Part shown: one piece after another, positions 9,016 to 17,302 of the stretch | How the letters are laid out: each line of letters opens with the position of its first letter | Numbering within the stretch: the stretch's first letter is position 1 | NCBI RefSeq assembly: GCF_900167535.1 | Contig: NZ_FUYE01000011.1 | Coordinates: 1-64,000 of the forward strand | DNA: 64,000 bases | Source: Prosthecobacter debontii | GTDB lineage: Bacteria; Verrucomicrobiota; Verrucomicrobiia; Verrucomicrobiales; Verrucomicrobiaceae | Reading direction: 5' to 3' | Notes under the pieces: model-generated | The model's input: only the letters and a program-made list of their open reading frames with translations | Told to the model about the DNA's origin: nothing | The model's database searches: none | Translations under genes and position numbers: made by a program

Positions 9016-10875
9016 TCATTGACGAGGGATCAAGGGAAGAACGAGGCAAGAGGGATGATCGCGGTCAAGGTGCAGCGTATTGACGGCAGTCTCCACGCGG
9101 CGGTTGTCATTCAACGGTTCTCCGGTGTTGGGATTGACATCGAATCGTGGAAAATTGCTGCTGCTGATATCCACCCGGATGCGGTGACCCTTTTTGAAAA
9201 CGTTGCTGGTGGGGTAAAGGCGGATGGTGATGGGATACACTTCACCGGGAGTCATGAGTTTCTCGGTTTTCAGAGATTCGCGGAAACGAGCACGGAGAAT
9301 ACCGTCCGTGACATTGAGGTCGAAGCCGCCGGGCCAATCCGCGCTGGCGGGGTAAACATCCACCAGCTTTGCGGTGAAGTCGGTATCCACGACACTGGAG
9401 GAGACCCAAAGTTTGGCCACGATCTCTCCGGTGACTTCCATATCTTCGGTGAGTGGTTCTGACTGAAAGACCAGGATGTCATTGCGAGCTGAGAGGGGCA
9501 GGGGTTTGGACCAGTTCCAGATGTGCGGGCCGCCCTTTTGATCCCAACCCCCTTGGAGCATGATGCCGTCTCCACTGGAGATGTTCCCACCGATGGTCGG
9601 CACGGGGTTCCGGGGATCGAAGATGTAGCTCGTGTGTGCCGTGGCTGCTGTGGGTTGGTCACGGCTGATCGCACCACCTTCCATGAGATAGAAATTCGTC
9701 CACAGGGTGCGCGCCAGGGGCCACTCCTGCTCGTCCCGCCAAGAGCCTCCATGTTTGAGAAGGCCCGCTTCGGTTTTACGGCCATCGCCTGTGCCCATGA
9801 CGAAGAGACGCACAGGGGTGGCAAAGGGGGCGGTTTTACCGATGCTGTTGTCGAGGCCCTTCAGCCAATGGTCATACCACTCTTTGCGCCAGGCGAGTTC
9901 ATCAGCCATGGCAGCCTCGGGGCCAAAATCCACTTGGCCGTGGCTGCTCTTGGCCTGGCCCCCGTGGATCCAGGGGCCCATGATCAGGTAAACAGGACTC
10001 TTCAGCGTCTTCGACAGTGCGGCGAAGTTTGCCGTCGTGTTGCCTGCCCAGGAGTCATACCAGCCCCCGACGAGGTAAACCGGGATGTCTTTGTAGCTAG
10101 CCGTGTTTTCCAAGATGTTGTTCTGGGTCCAGAACGCATCGTTGGCACCATGCTTCATGGCATCGATCAGCCAGCTCTCGTATTCAGGAGCGAGCTTCAG
10201 CGGGGTGGTGCCAGCCCGAAGAGGCAAATGGGCTAGGTAATCGAAACGTTGATCCACCATCTCTTTCAGTACGGCGGCCGTGGCGGGATCTTGGGAGGCG
10301 GCGCTGCCTTTGGCGGAATTCAGCATGATCCAGTTCCAGAAACGCATCTCGAAAGCACCTGCGTTGCGCATGGACTGCACACCGCAGTTGGAGACCGCAT
10401 CCACGGGGATCACGGTGGCCAGCTCAGGGGCGCCCTCCAGAGCCATGGCATGCTGGGTGCCGCCGACGTAGGACGTCCCGATCATTCCGATCTTGCCATT
10501 GCTCCAAGGCTGCTGGCCGATCCACTTCGCGCAGTCCACCCCATCGCGTCCATCATCGGTCATCCAGTGCCAAGTGCCTTCGCTGGCGTAGCGGCCACGG
10601 CAGTCCTGGGCGACGAAAACATAACCTGCCTTTGCGTAATAGAGGCCCAGCTTTTTGGCACCGTCTTTGTTGTAAGGCAGACGCGTGAGGATGACGGGAT
10701 AGGCCCCTGGCTGCTCGATGCCTTCCTTGGCAGGTAAGTAGATATCCGTGGCAAGCTTTACCCCATCTCGCATGTTCACCATGACATTGGTTTTCACCGC
10801 CACATCCGCCTCTTGGGCGACTGCAGCGCAGGTGAGGGTGAAGAGAGCTGCAAGGGAGAGATACCGAAACGTCAT
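9016..10875 (-). CDS. Secreted CocE/NonD-family serine hydrolase (X-Pro dipeptidyl-peptidase S15-like)
   Basis: A 619-residue exported hydrolase. The signal peptide is MTFRYLSLAALFTLTCAAVAQ; ATG 10875 was chosen because an upstream start (10926) would bury it. The catalytic Ser135 sits in MIGTSYVGGTQ (GxSYxG), and the fold entry VNMRDGVKLATDIYLPA plus DCRGRYASEGTW are hallmarks of the S15/CocE family. The C-terminal third (PLTEDMEVTGEIVAKLWVSSS...DTDFTAKLVDVYP) is the jelly-roll domain of that family. Members cleave acyl esters (cocaine esterase), beta-lactams (glutaryl-7-ACA acylase) or X-Pro peptides; which applies here is not visible. It is divergent from a sulfatase, with 93 bases between the two start codons. 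Confidence 0.9.
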   Translation of the reverse strand: MTFRYLSLAALFTLTCAAVAQEADVAVKTNVMVNMRDGVKLATDIYLPAKEGIEQPGAYPVILTRLPYNKDGAKKLGLYYAKAGYVFVAQDCRGRYASEGTWHWMTDDGRDGVDCAKWIGQQPWSNGKIGMIGTSYVGGTQHAMALEGAPELATVIPVDAVSNCGVQSMRNAGAFEMRFWNWIMLNSAKGSAASQDPATAAVLKEMVDQRFDYLAHLPLRAGTTPLKLAPEYESWLIDAMKHGANDAFWTQNNILENTASYKDIPVYLVGGWYDSWAGNTTANFAALSKTLKSPVYLIMGPWIHGGQAKSSHGQVDFGPEAAMADELAWRKEWYDHWLKGLDNSIGKTAPFATPVRLFVMGTGDGRKTEAGLLKHGGSWRDEQEWPLARTLWTNFYLMEGGAISRDQPTAATAHTSYIFDPRNPVPTIGGNISSGDGIMLQGGWDQKGGPHIWNWSKPLPLSARNDILVFQSEPLTEDMEVTGEIVAKLWVSSSVVDTDFTAKLVDVYPASADWPGGFDLNVTDGILRARFRESLKTEKLMTPGEVYPITIRLYPTSNVFKKGHRIRVDISSSNFPRFDVNPNTGEPLNDNRRVETAVNTLHLDRDHPSCLVLPLIPRQ

Positions 10876-10968
10876 GAAGAGAATCAACGCTGGATAAGGA
10901 AGCACTTTTGTGGAGAAAGCGGTCATCGAATGGAAAGTATCAGAGCCGGTGATTAGTTAGCTTACCTC

Positions 10969-12375
10969 ATGAGATTGAGATGGGGACGCAGCCTGAGCCT
11001 CTTATTCCTGGTCAGCACTCTCCATGCTGCACCCGATATTCTGTTCATCGTTACAGATGATCAAAGGCCTGACACGCTGCATGCCTTGGGTAACGAAACG
11101 ATTCACACACCGAACCTGGATCGCTTAGCGGCTCACGGCACAGCTTTCACACGGGCCTATGCGGGCTATCCCATCTGTCATGTCAGCCGGGCCGAGATGC
11201 TGACAGGCTGCACGCCCTTCCGGGCCTGTCAGCAGTATCCGTCAGGAGTAATCAATCCTGCCTTGAAGACGATGGCGCAGACTTTCCGAGAGGCTGGGTA
11301 TCACACGTGGTATTCCGGGAAGTGGCACAATGATGGTCACCCCAAACAACGGGGTTATACTGGCACACGTGGGCTTTACACCAGTGGCGGGGCTATGGGG
11401 CTGCCCGAACCCACCGTGGATGAGAGAGGCCATCCGCGCACTGGGTATCGCGGCTGGACCTTCAAGGATGAGGAGGGGAAACCAGAGCTGGATAAAGGCG
11501 TCGGCTTAGACCCTGATAACAGCCGCCACATCGCCGAGGGAGCCCTTCAGGCCATCCACGATACACCCTCAGGAGAGTCCATGTTTTTGCATGTGAACTT
11601 CGCCTTTCCTCATGATCCGCGCCAATGGCCGACGGATGAAACCCACCGCTATGATCCGGCGAAGCTGAATCTGCCGCGTAATTTTGCGCCCGTGCATCCC
11701 TTCGATCATGGCAATCTTCAAGGCAGAGATGAACTGCTGCTGCCCACACCTCGGGATGCTGAGGCGGTGAAAAGGGAACTGGCCATCTACTATGCCATGA
11801 TCAGTGACGTGGATGCCCAGATCGGCCGCATCATGGGTGCGCTTCAGGAGGTAGGTCGAAAAGATCTCATCGTGGTCTTCACCAGCGATCAAGGACTTGC
11901 TCTAGGGAGCCATGGTTTATTGGGCAAACAAAACCAGTATGAGCACAGCATTCGTTCACCGCTTGTGATCTCAGGGCCGGGGTTGCCCGAGGGGCAGAGA
12001 AGTGAGGCGCTGGTGGCCTTACGAGATCTCTTTCCCACGCTGTGTGAACTCACCTCGATTCCGATTCCAGCGACCGTTCAAGGGCTGAGTTTGGTGCCTC
12101 TTTTGAAAAAGGAAGTGTCTCAGGTGCATAAGTTTGTCACCGGTGCTTTCACCAATACGCAGCGGATGATCTGTGACGGGCGCTGGAAGTTCATCAGCTA
12201 TCCGCAAGCGAAGCGAAAACAGCTCTTTGATTTGGATGCCGATCCCGATGAGATGCACGATCTCAGTGAACAATCTGAGCACCAGGAGCGAATCACCTCC
12301 TTGGAGAAGACATTGCAAAATTGGTTACGCGAACAGGGTGATCCCTTGCTGGTCAGCCCGGGTGCTAAGCGATAA
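10969..12375 (+). CDS. Secreted sulfatase with unusual CHVSR active-site motif
   Basis: A 468-residue secreted sulfatase (signal LLFLVSTLHA then APDILFIVTDDQRPDTLHALGN). The fold markers are present: TPNLDRLAAHGTAFTRAY, FLHVNFAFPHDPRQWP, VVFTSDQGLALGSHGLLGKQNQYEH and DLFPTLCELTSI. The catalytic signature reads C70-H-V-S-R74-AEMLTG: the Cys and Arg needed for formylglycine formation are retained, but the usual Pro at position 3 is Val. It is shorter than the sulfatase at 4-5.5 kb. Substrate cannot be assigned. It is divergent from the CocE-like hydrolase and ends 24 bases from a convergent phosphoesterase gene. Cellular site: periplasm or secreted. Confidence 0.92.
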   Translation: MRLRWGRSLSLLFLVSTLHAAPDILFIVTDDQRPDTLHALGNETIHTPNLDRLAAHGTAFTRAYAGYPICHVSRAEMLTGCTPFRACQQYPSGVINPALKTMAQTFREAGYHTWYSGKWHNDGHPKQRGYTGTRGLYTSGGAMGLPEPTVDERGHPRTGYRGWTFKDEEGKPELDKGVGLDPDNSRHIAEGALQAIHDTPSGESMFLHVNFAFPHDPRQWPTDETHRYDPAKLNLPRNFAPVHPFDHGNLQGRDELLLPTPRDAEAVKRELAIYYAMISDVDAQIGRIMGALQEVGRKDLIVVFTSDQGLALGSHGLLGKQNQYEHSIRSPLVISGPGLPEGQRSEALVALRDLFPTLCELTSIPIPATVQGLSLVPLLKKEVSQVHKFVTGAFTNTQRMICDGRWKFISYPQAKRKQLFDLDADPDEMHDLSEQSEHQERITSLEKTLQNWLREQGDPLLVSPGAKR

Positions 12376-12399
12376 CGACAAAGCAGAGGTGGTGAAGGC

Positions 12400-13539
12400 T
12401 CAAGGCTTCACGCGTTTTTCAATGTGAGTGGTATCGAGCACTTCGCCTTTCAGGTTCTTGAATTGAATCGTCACGGGCTGCCCACGGCGGAGAGTCAGTA
12501 GCAGGTAGTTGTCTTGCTGGGCAAAGAACTTCGAGCGTGGGTCCTTGTAGGGGCTGCCATCGCCTTTCAGGCAGGTGTTGTAATAGGGGAGGCCGCTTTT
12601 GAGCTCGGCCCGATCCGCAAAGTAACCGAACCCGGAGATGAGGGCACTGCCCTTGGAAAACCACTCGTGCCAGAGTCCCTTGGTCTGACTCTCGACCGCC
12701 GTCTGCTTTTCATTGATGAGCGTGAAGACAAACCCTTGCGAGCTTTGGCCCATCAGATCGCGATACCAGAGAAACTGCTCCGACTGGGCATCAAAGGGAT
12801 GGCAGGTCTGCCAAGTGCTGCCGAAGTCACTGATGTGCTGAAGATCGAGGGCGATGAAACGGATATCGAACTCGGGCAGATCCAAGTGCCACTTCCATTC
12901 ATCACCGGGCAAAGCAAAGAACTCACGGTAAGCTTGGGCCTCGACGTCATAGACCGGGTGTTCAGGAGGCTTGGGACCCCGTGGAGTGATCTCACGATCA
13001 TGATTGCCCAGGATCGGCATGAACGGAATGGAGCGGAACAAAGCGGGCTGACTGGCGATCAAAGCACTGAAGGCCTTCATGCCCTCGCGACCCTTTTCAT
13101 GCAAGCTGGCGACATTGTCTCCTGCACTGATGATGAGATGCGGATCATCCTTCATCAAGGCACTGAAATCCGTGACCTTCGAATAACCCCAATCGCCGAC
13201 AATGACGATGCGGAGCTCGTCTTTGGGGTAACCTTTGAAGGAATGAATGGCCGAGGTCTCCTCACCCGAGCGCACACGGTAATGGTAGCGCCCTCCTGGG
13301 CTAGCGAGCGGGATTTCCACATGATGGAGCGTGACCTTTTCATCCCGATGTACCTTCGTGCCCAAAGCTTCTGAAGCGCCGAACTCCACGGTGGAATCAC
13401 TGGGAGTTTCGGTCTCCCAGTTAACGACAAGTTGGTTAGGCGTTTCAAAGGCGTGACTCAGCCAGAGACGCTCAATGGGTGCCGCCTGAAGGCTGGCGAC
13501 AGAAAGGGTGAGGGCGAGAACCGCAGAAAGACGAATCAT
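12400..13539 (-). CDS. Secreted metallophosphoesterase with purple-acid-phosphatase-like N-domain
   Basis: A 379-residue exported protein. A signal peptide (MIRLSAVLALTLSVASLQA) is followed by a fibronectin-III-like domain (about 25-105) as found before purple acid phosphatases, ending HYRVRSGEE. The calcineurin-like metal site follows with GDWG (115-118), AGDN (139-142) and GNHD (178-181), each carrying expected metal ligands. Later His residues (LQHISDFG) may complete the binuclear site. The product should hydrolyse phosphate esters in the periplasm. The conserved Tyr that colours classical purple acid phosphatases (GDxxY) seems replaced by GDWGYS, in which a Tyr is nearby. It is convergent with the sulfatase and 47 bases upstream of the end of pyk in the same direction as pyk. 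Confidence 0.88.
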   Translation of the reverse strand: MIRLSAVLALTLSVASLQAAPIERLWLSHAFETPNQLVVNWETETPSDSTVEFGASEALGTKVHRDEKVTLHHVEIPLASPGGRYHYRVRSGEETSAIHSFKGYPKDELRIVIVGDWGYSKVTDFSALMKDDPHLIISAGDNVASLHEKGREGMKAFSALIASQPALFRSIPFMPILGNHDREITPRGPKPPEHPVYDVEAQAYREFFALPGDEWKWHLDLPEFDIRFIALDLQHISDFGSTWQTCHPFDAQSEQFLWYRDLMGQSSQGFVFTLINEKQTAVESQTKGLWHEWFSKGSALISGFGYFADRAELKSGLPYYNTCLKGDGSPYKDPRSKFFAQQDNYLLLTLRRGQPVTIQFKNLKGEVLDTTHIEKRVKP

Positions 13540-13586
13540 GGCAGGCGCAAAGATACGCCGCCTGACCCGTCTTTCTGTGAGGAGAA

Positions 13587-15005
13587 TCAGCCGTCGCGCA
13601 GGAGGATGGCATCGACGTTGACGCCGTCGTAGAGGGCATCACTGAGGATCACAAGAGGGTCACCCGCCTTGATGTGTCCTAGGCTGCGCAGGGTTTCGAT
13701 GGCATCTCGGATCGCCTTCTCAGGATTGCCTTCATCGAAAGATAAAACGAAGGGCTGTACCCCGCGCGCGGTCACCAAGGTGCGGCTGACGTGCAGGTTG
13801 GGCGTGAAGGCGAAGATCGGGGCGTATTCGGGCCGCTGATGCGCGAGAAGATGCGCCATTACCCCACGCAGCGTGAAGACCAGGAGCTTAGAACCCGGGA
13901 TGCTATTGGCCAGCAGGATGGCAGCCTTGACAGTTTTATGCTTGTTCGTTTTCAGCGGAGCATCACTGGCGAAGCGGCCGGAGGGATACTTCTGCTCGAT
14001 CCGACGGATGACGGTATCCAGCACTTCGACACACTTGTCAGGATAGCGGCCCACGCTGGTCTCGCCGCTGAGCATCACGCAGTCCACCTGCTCGATCACG
14101 GCATTGAAGATATCCGTCACCTCGGCGCGGGTGGGCACGGGGTTTTCGATCATGCTTTCCAGCATCTGGGTCGCCACGATGACCTTGCGACCGTGATAGG
14201 AGCAGCGCTCGACGATTTGCCGTTGAATCAGCGGTAGGTCTTCAATGGGGCATTCACTGCCGAGGTCACCACGAGCCACCATGATGCCACCGCTGGCCTC
14301 CACGAGGGTGTCGATGTTGTTGAGCGCCTGCTGGTTTTCGATCTTGGCGATGACCCGGGCTTTACTGCCTTTCTGCTCCAGCAGCAGTTGCAGGTGCTGA
14401 ATGTGCGCCGGTTCACGGGCGAAGCTGAGGGCGAAATAGTCCACGCCGAGATCCACCCCGAGGTCGAGATCGGCGTAATCCTTCTGCGTGAGTGGCGGCA
14501 GGCGCACGGGCACGCCGGGCAGGTTGATGTGACGGCGGGATTTCATCTCGCCCTTGGTCAGCACGGTGCCGATGACGCGCTTTTCGCTCACTTCCGTGGC
14601 TTTGATCTGAATCATGCCGCCATCCACCATGATGATGTCACCAATCTTCAGATCCTTGCCCAAATCGGGATAATTGACGGTGACGGAAAGCGGGACCGTT
14701 GGGGAGAGGTCGGGTTTGCAGCGAAACTCCACCCAATCACCCACTTGGAGCTGCCACGGTTGTTCGACATCACCCGTGCGGATGCTCGGCCCGGTGAGGT
14801 CCATCAGCACAGCGATTTCTTTGGAACCCTTGGCAGCGGCCTCACGGATACGACCGTAAACCATGCGCACCCAGTCATGGGAGGCGTGGCTCATGTTGAG
14901 ACGGAAAATGTCGGCCCCTTTTTCGATGAGGCTGTTGATAACTTCAGCGGACTCGGTGGCAGGCCCGAGCGTGCAAAGGATCTTGGTCTTGCGCATGTGC
15001 GGCAT
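13587..15005 (-). CDS. pyk: Pyruvate kinase
   Basis: A 472-residue cytosolic glycolytic enzyme converting phosphoenolpyruvate and ADP to pyruvate and ATP; length is normal. Visible motifs: KTKILCTLGPATES at the N-terminus, FRLNMSHASHDW, IAKIENQQALNNIDTLVE with the catalytic Lys, GGIMVARGDLGSE (Mg-binding), VATQMLESM and AEVTDIFNAVIEQVDCVMLSGETSVGRYP. The C-terminal domain is of ordinary length. ATG 15005 (MPHMRKT) is preferred; ATG 14996 is a close alternative and a TTG at 15032 is unlikely. It is likely monocistronic: the upstream stretch (15006-15228) separates it from the ATPase/TOPRIM cassette and contains one of the 45-bp repeats, so this housekeeping gene probably marks the old chromosome edge of that insertion. 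Confidence 0.97.
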   Translation of the reverse strand: MPHMRKTKILCTLGPATESAEVINSLIEKGADIFRLNMSHASHDWVRMVYGRIREAAAKGSKEIAVLMDLTGPSIRTGDVEQPWQLQVGDWVEFRCKPDLSPTVPLSVTVNYPDLGKDLKIGDIIMVDGGMIQIKATEVSEKRVIGTVLTKGEMKSRRHINLPGVPVRLPPLTQKDYADLDLGVDLGVDYFALSFAREPAHIQHLQLLLEQKGSKARVIAKIENQQALNNIDTLVEASGGIMVARGDLGSECPIEDLPLIQRQIVERCSYHGRKVIVATQMLESMIENPVPTRAEVTDIFNAVIEQVDCVMLSGETSVGRYPDKCVEVLDTVIRRIEQKYPSGRFASDAPLKTNKHKTVKAAILLANSIPGSKLLVFTLRGVMAHLLAHQRPEYAPIFAFTPNLHVSRTLVTARGVQPFVLSFDEGNPEKAIRDAIETLRSLGHIKAGDPLVILSDALYDGVNVDAILLRDG

Positions 15006-15117
15006 GGTCGGAGCGGGGACGGGGGGATTCAAGCGGCAATCCCGTCAAGGAAGCATGAGGCAGGCCATGCCGGGTGAGGATGTGCTCAAGAAGATGTTGC
15101 TATTACGACACCCCAAT

Positions 15118-15162
15118 ACACGCGGCAGCGTCCCGGAGTGCGGTGGGAAGCGATAGCGCCAC
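15118..15162 (+). repeat. 45-bp direct repeat, copy 1 (cassette edge next to pyk)
   Basis: This 45-base stretch matches 16923-16967 in the same orientation at 41 of 45 positions. Shared blocks include ACACGCGGCAGCGTCCC, GCGGTGGGAAG and GCCAC, with differences at four single positions. Similarity fades quickly on both sides. The two copies bracket the two-gene ATPase/TOPRIM unit. This copy lies between the 3' end of the TOPRIM-like gene and the 5' end of pyk. It could be a dispersed intergenic repeat or the remains of an insertion/recombination site; one window cannot tell these apart. Confidence 0.85.
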
Positions 15163-15228
15163 ACCGCTTTTGCGTAAGTTCCGATGATGATGAGCGAACG
15201 GGCTTGAGCGGAGGCTGGGCTCGGAGGC

Positions 15229-15900
15229 CTATTCCACTTCTTTCCAACCCTGTAAGTCTTCAAGGAAAAGCGCCAAACTTCGAGACACAGCCGCCGCCGG
15301 ATCAAGATCGGCTTCCGCAGCCGTCCAGAAAAGCTCGTCTAAGCTCATGTCTCGTGACTTCGCTTCGGCATCGCGGAGGTCTTTGAGTTGTGGCGGCGGT
15401 TTCGTCCCATAATAGCGCTGCGCTAGCGGACTTGAAGCCTCACTGTAGGGAGGTAAATCCTCCGCTTCGTCGGGTTTGAGCAAGGTCACCACCCAACTCT
15501 CGATCATTTCCACAGGGACCGCTAAAGCCACGTCAATGGGCCATTGAGAACGATCCTGTCCCAGAGCACTTTCTACCATCGCGACCAACTGCGGATAACG
15601 TGGCTGCTTGTTCAGGTCGAACTTGGGTAAAGGTCGAGGGTAAGTATTGCCGCCTGGATGACCGGGAGCACGATCATTATCCACGGCGATGATTACAGCG
15701 ACCTCCTGCTTGGACTGCCAATGCCTGACACGGTTGATCAACAGCTTGGAGGCCGCCAAGGCGGTTTTCCAATTGGAACCATGCCGGACACGAAACTCTT
15801 GATCGCTTTGAAAATCCTGTCCTGTGACACGCTCAGCAAGGCGTTCATAGAACATCTCATCCAGTTCGCCTTCGCAGAGGATGTAGAGGTGCTTCGCCAT
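15229..15900 (-). CDS. TOPRIM-like protein (DUF4276/DUF3226-type), second gene of an ATPase pair
   Basis: A 223-residue protein that starts MAKHLYILCEGELDEMFYERL and later has VAVIIAVDNDRAPG. A Glu in a strand-loop (E10 or E12) and the D74-N-D76 pair have the layout of a TOPRIM metal site, as in DUF4276/DUF3226 and RloB-like proteins; AVPVEMIESWVVTLL is the Glu-Trp element also common in that group. The likely role is a nuclease or other metal-dependent effector. Its ATG is one base after the stop of the upstream ATPase gene, so the two are co-translated. That ATPase + separate TOPRIM layout resembles AbiL and PARIS defence systems and splits what is fused in OLD/Gabija proteins. Function is inference; family placement is moderate. 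An upstream in-frame start (15984) would lie inside the ATPase gene and is rejected. Confidence 0.75.
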   Translation of the reverse strand: MAKHLYILCEGELDEMFYERLAERVTGQDFQSDQEFRVRHGSNWKTALAASKLLINRVRHWQSKQEVAVIIAVDNDRAPGHPGGNTYPRPLPKFDLNKQPRYPQLVAMVESALGQDRSQWPIDVALAVPVEMIESWVVTLLKPDEAEDLPPYSEASSPLAQRYYGTKPPPQLKDLRDAEAKSRDMSLDELFWTAAEADLDPAAAVSRSLALFLEDLQGWKEVE

Positions 15901-15901
15901 A

Positions 15902-16879
15902 TCACTTTTCTGGACGGCGAGTAATCTTGGCTGGCACACCCCCGACAAGGCCAGAGAACCACAGATTGCCAAGGGGCATGTCATCAGGATCGACCGAATC
16001 GTAATCCAAGCCTTCCAGACGATCTGCGAGGGTGCTCAGTGTGCTCGCTCCATCCTTCTTCTCCACGATGATGACGGCGTCCTTATCGTCTTTGAAACAG
16101 TCCACGAGATAAGGGTTATGCGTCGTCGCGAGGATGTTGATGTCATGTCGCTCGGCGATGTCCTTCATCAAAGGAGCCATGTATTCGAACAGGCGTGGAT
16201 GCAGACCGCGATCAATGTCTTCCAGCAAGATGATCGGGGGGGGCTCCTCTTGATGTATGATGGTGAGAATGCAGAGGATGAGCCGAGTGCCTTCGGAGAG
16301 CTCAGTGGCTGGCAGAAGTTCCTTGAGCGATTTCTCTCTTACCTGAATTTGTTTTTTACCTTTTTCGACAGTGCGAAGGCTCAGCTTTTCGACCTCGGGC
16401 ACATACCATTTAAAGTTTGCCTCCACTAAATCGAATAAATCTTCTCGATCTCCACTTTTCAGGGATTCAAGAACCTGTACGGTCCCCTGTCCGTCAGCTT
16501 TAACAGTGGAAGAGTCAATCACGTCTTCAATGCCGCTGACACTACCGGGATGAATGTTATAAACCCAAACTGGTTCGGATGCCCTAATGAAGTCGCCGGA
16601 TTTTTTATCATCCGTAGTGCAGCGAACTAATTTGTCGTCAAACCAACCTTGGATAGTTGTTTTCTCAAGCTGATAATTGACGTGCTTTTCAAGCGGGATG
16701 GGATCAGCGCTCACAAAATCTCTCTCAAAAGGCGTATGATTGCGGAAAGCCAATTGTAAGGCTCTCAGCAAATTACTCTTCCCCGATCCATTCGCTCCCA
16801 CCACCAACGAAAAGGGCCGTAACTTCACCTCGGCGTCCACAAACGAGCGGTAGTTTTGGATTCGGATGCGAGTGATCAT
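15902..16879 (-). CDS. AAA/ABC-type ATPase (OLD/RecF-like, AAA_21), first gene of a TOPRIM pair
   Basis: A 325-residue cytosolic ATPase. It begins MITRIRIQNYRSFVDAEVKL, the typical RecF/OLD first strand. Walker A is G28-ANGSGKS-35, the ABC signature is LSEGT (194-198), Walker B is IILLED (216-221), and the switch His is H254 in ATTHNPYLVD. The coiled-coil insertion seen in SMC/Rad50 is absent, so this is a compact OLD-type ATPase. No TOPRIM domain is fused; a TOPRIM-like protein is encoded one base downstream. Bases around 16300-16760 are more AT-rich than the flanking pyk and dnaE genes. The unit is flanked by 45-bp direct repeats. The likely role is a sensor/regulator of the TOPRIM effector, as in AbiL or PARIS; this is inferred from architecture. 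Confidence 0.88.
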   Translation of the reverse strand: MITRIRIQNYRSFVDAEVKLRPFSLVVGANGSGKSNLLRALQLAFRNHTPFERDFVSADPIPLEKHVNYQLEKTTIQGWFDDKLVRCTTDDKKSGDFIRASEPVWVYNIHPGSVSGIEDVIDSSTVKADGQGTVQVLESLKSGDREDLFDLVEANFKWYVPEVEKLSLRTVEKGKKQIQVREKSLKELLPATELSEGTRLILCILTIIHQEEPPPIILLEDIDRGLHPRLFEYMAPLMKDIAERHDINILATTHNPYLVDCFKDDKDAVIIVEKKDGASTLSTLADRLEGLDYDSVDPDDMPLGNLWFSGLVGGVPAKITRRPEK

Positions 16880-16922
16880 GAGAAAAGGCTACCGTCATCG
16901 CCGGAGCCTTGCAAGGCCCGAC

Positions 16923-16967
16923 ACACGCGGCAGCGTCCCAGAGGGCGGTGGGAAGTGATAGTGCCAC
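16923..16967 (+). repeat. 45-bp direct repeat, copy 2 (upstream of the ATPase gene)
   Basis: The second copy of the repeat at 15118-15162, same orientation, 41 of 45 identical. It begins 44 bases upstream of the ATPase start codon (16879, minus strand) and would be crossed by any promoter for the pair. Immediately to its right begins the 21-bp tandem array. A shorter weak similarity continues about 6 bases to the left of both copies (CCC followed by A-rich sequence then ACACG). Confidence 0.85.
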
Positions 16968-16975
16968 TCAACCTT

Positions 16976-17206
16976 GCTCCATGGGCTCACCGCGCGGCTC
17001 CAGGGGCTCACTGCATGGCTCCGCGGGCACCCGGCACTGCTCGGCGAGCACCCGGCACTGCTCCACGGGCACCCGGCACTGCTCCGCGGGCACCCGGCAC
17101 TGCTCCACGGGCACCCGGCACTGCTCCACGGGCACCCGGCACTGCTCCACGGGCACCCGGCATTGCTCCACGGGCACCCGGCATTGCTCCGCGGGCACCC
17201 GGCATG
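16976..17206 (+). repeat. 21-bp tandem repeat array, 11 units (minisatellite)
   Basis: Eleven head-to-tail units of exactly 21 bases fill 16976-17206. Units 3-11 (from 17018) follow the pattern GCTCC(A/G)CGGGCACCCGG ending CACT or CATT; unit 4 differs at a few bases, and units 1-2 (16976-17017) are clearly diverged. Because the unit is seven codons and contains no stop in any frame, all six frames are open and give heptapeptide repeats such as VPVEQCR, so apparent long reading frames here are an artefact. The array sits in the 423-base gap between the ATPase gene and the end of dnaE, beside repeat copy 2. No other gene is seen in 16880-17302. It is likely length-variable between strains. Confidence 0.95.
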
Positions 17207-17302
17207 ATGCCGCCTGAGACTGAAGGGGGGTTTATTGAGACTGGAGCGAGTCAATTAGCGCAAAATGCAATGATTGGCTGCTCTCAAGGCTTCGACGCCT
17301 GC

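Noticed and set aside
15045..15305. Minus-strand frame across repeat copy 1
   Set aside because: It arises from the repeat (WRYRFPPHSGTLPRVLG-like translation) and overlaps the TOPRIM gene end.
16968..17205. Heptapeptide-repeat reading frames on both strands (VPVEQCR and similar)
   Set aside because: They come from the 21-bp array, which has no stop in any frame; all six frames look alike and no start or conserved flank supports a gene.
16976..17206. CRISPR array
   Set aside because: Units are contiguous 21-bp repeats with no spacers and no cas genes nearby.
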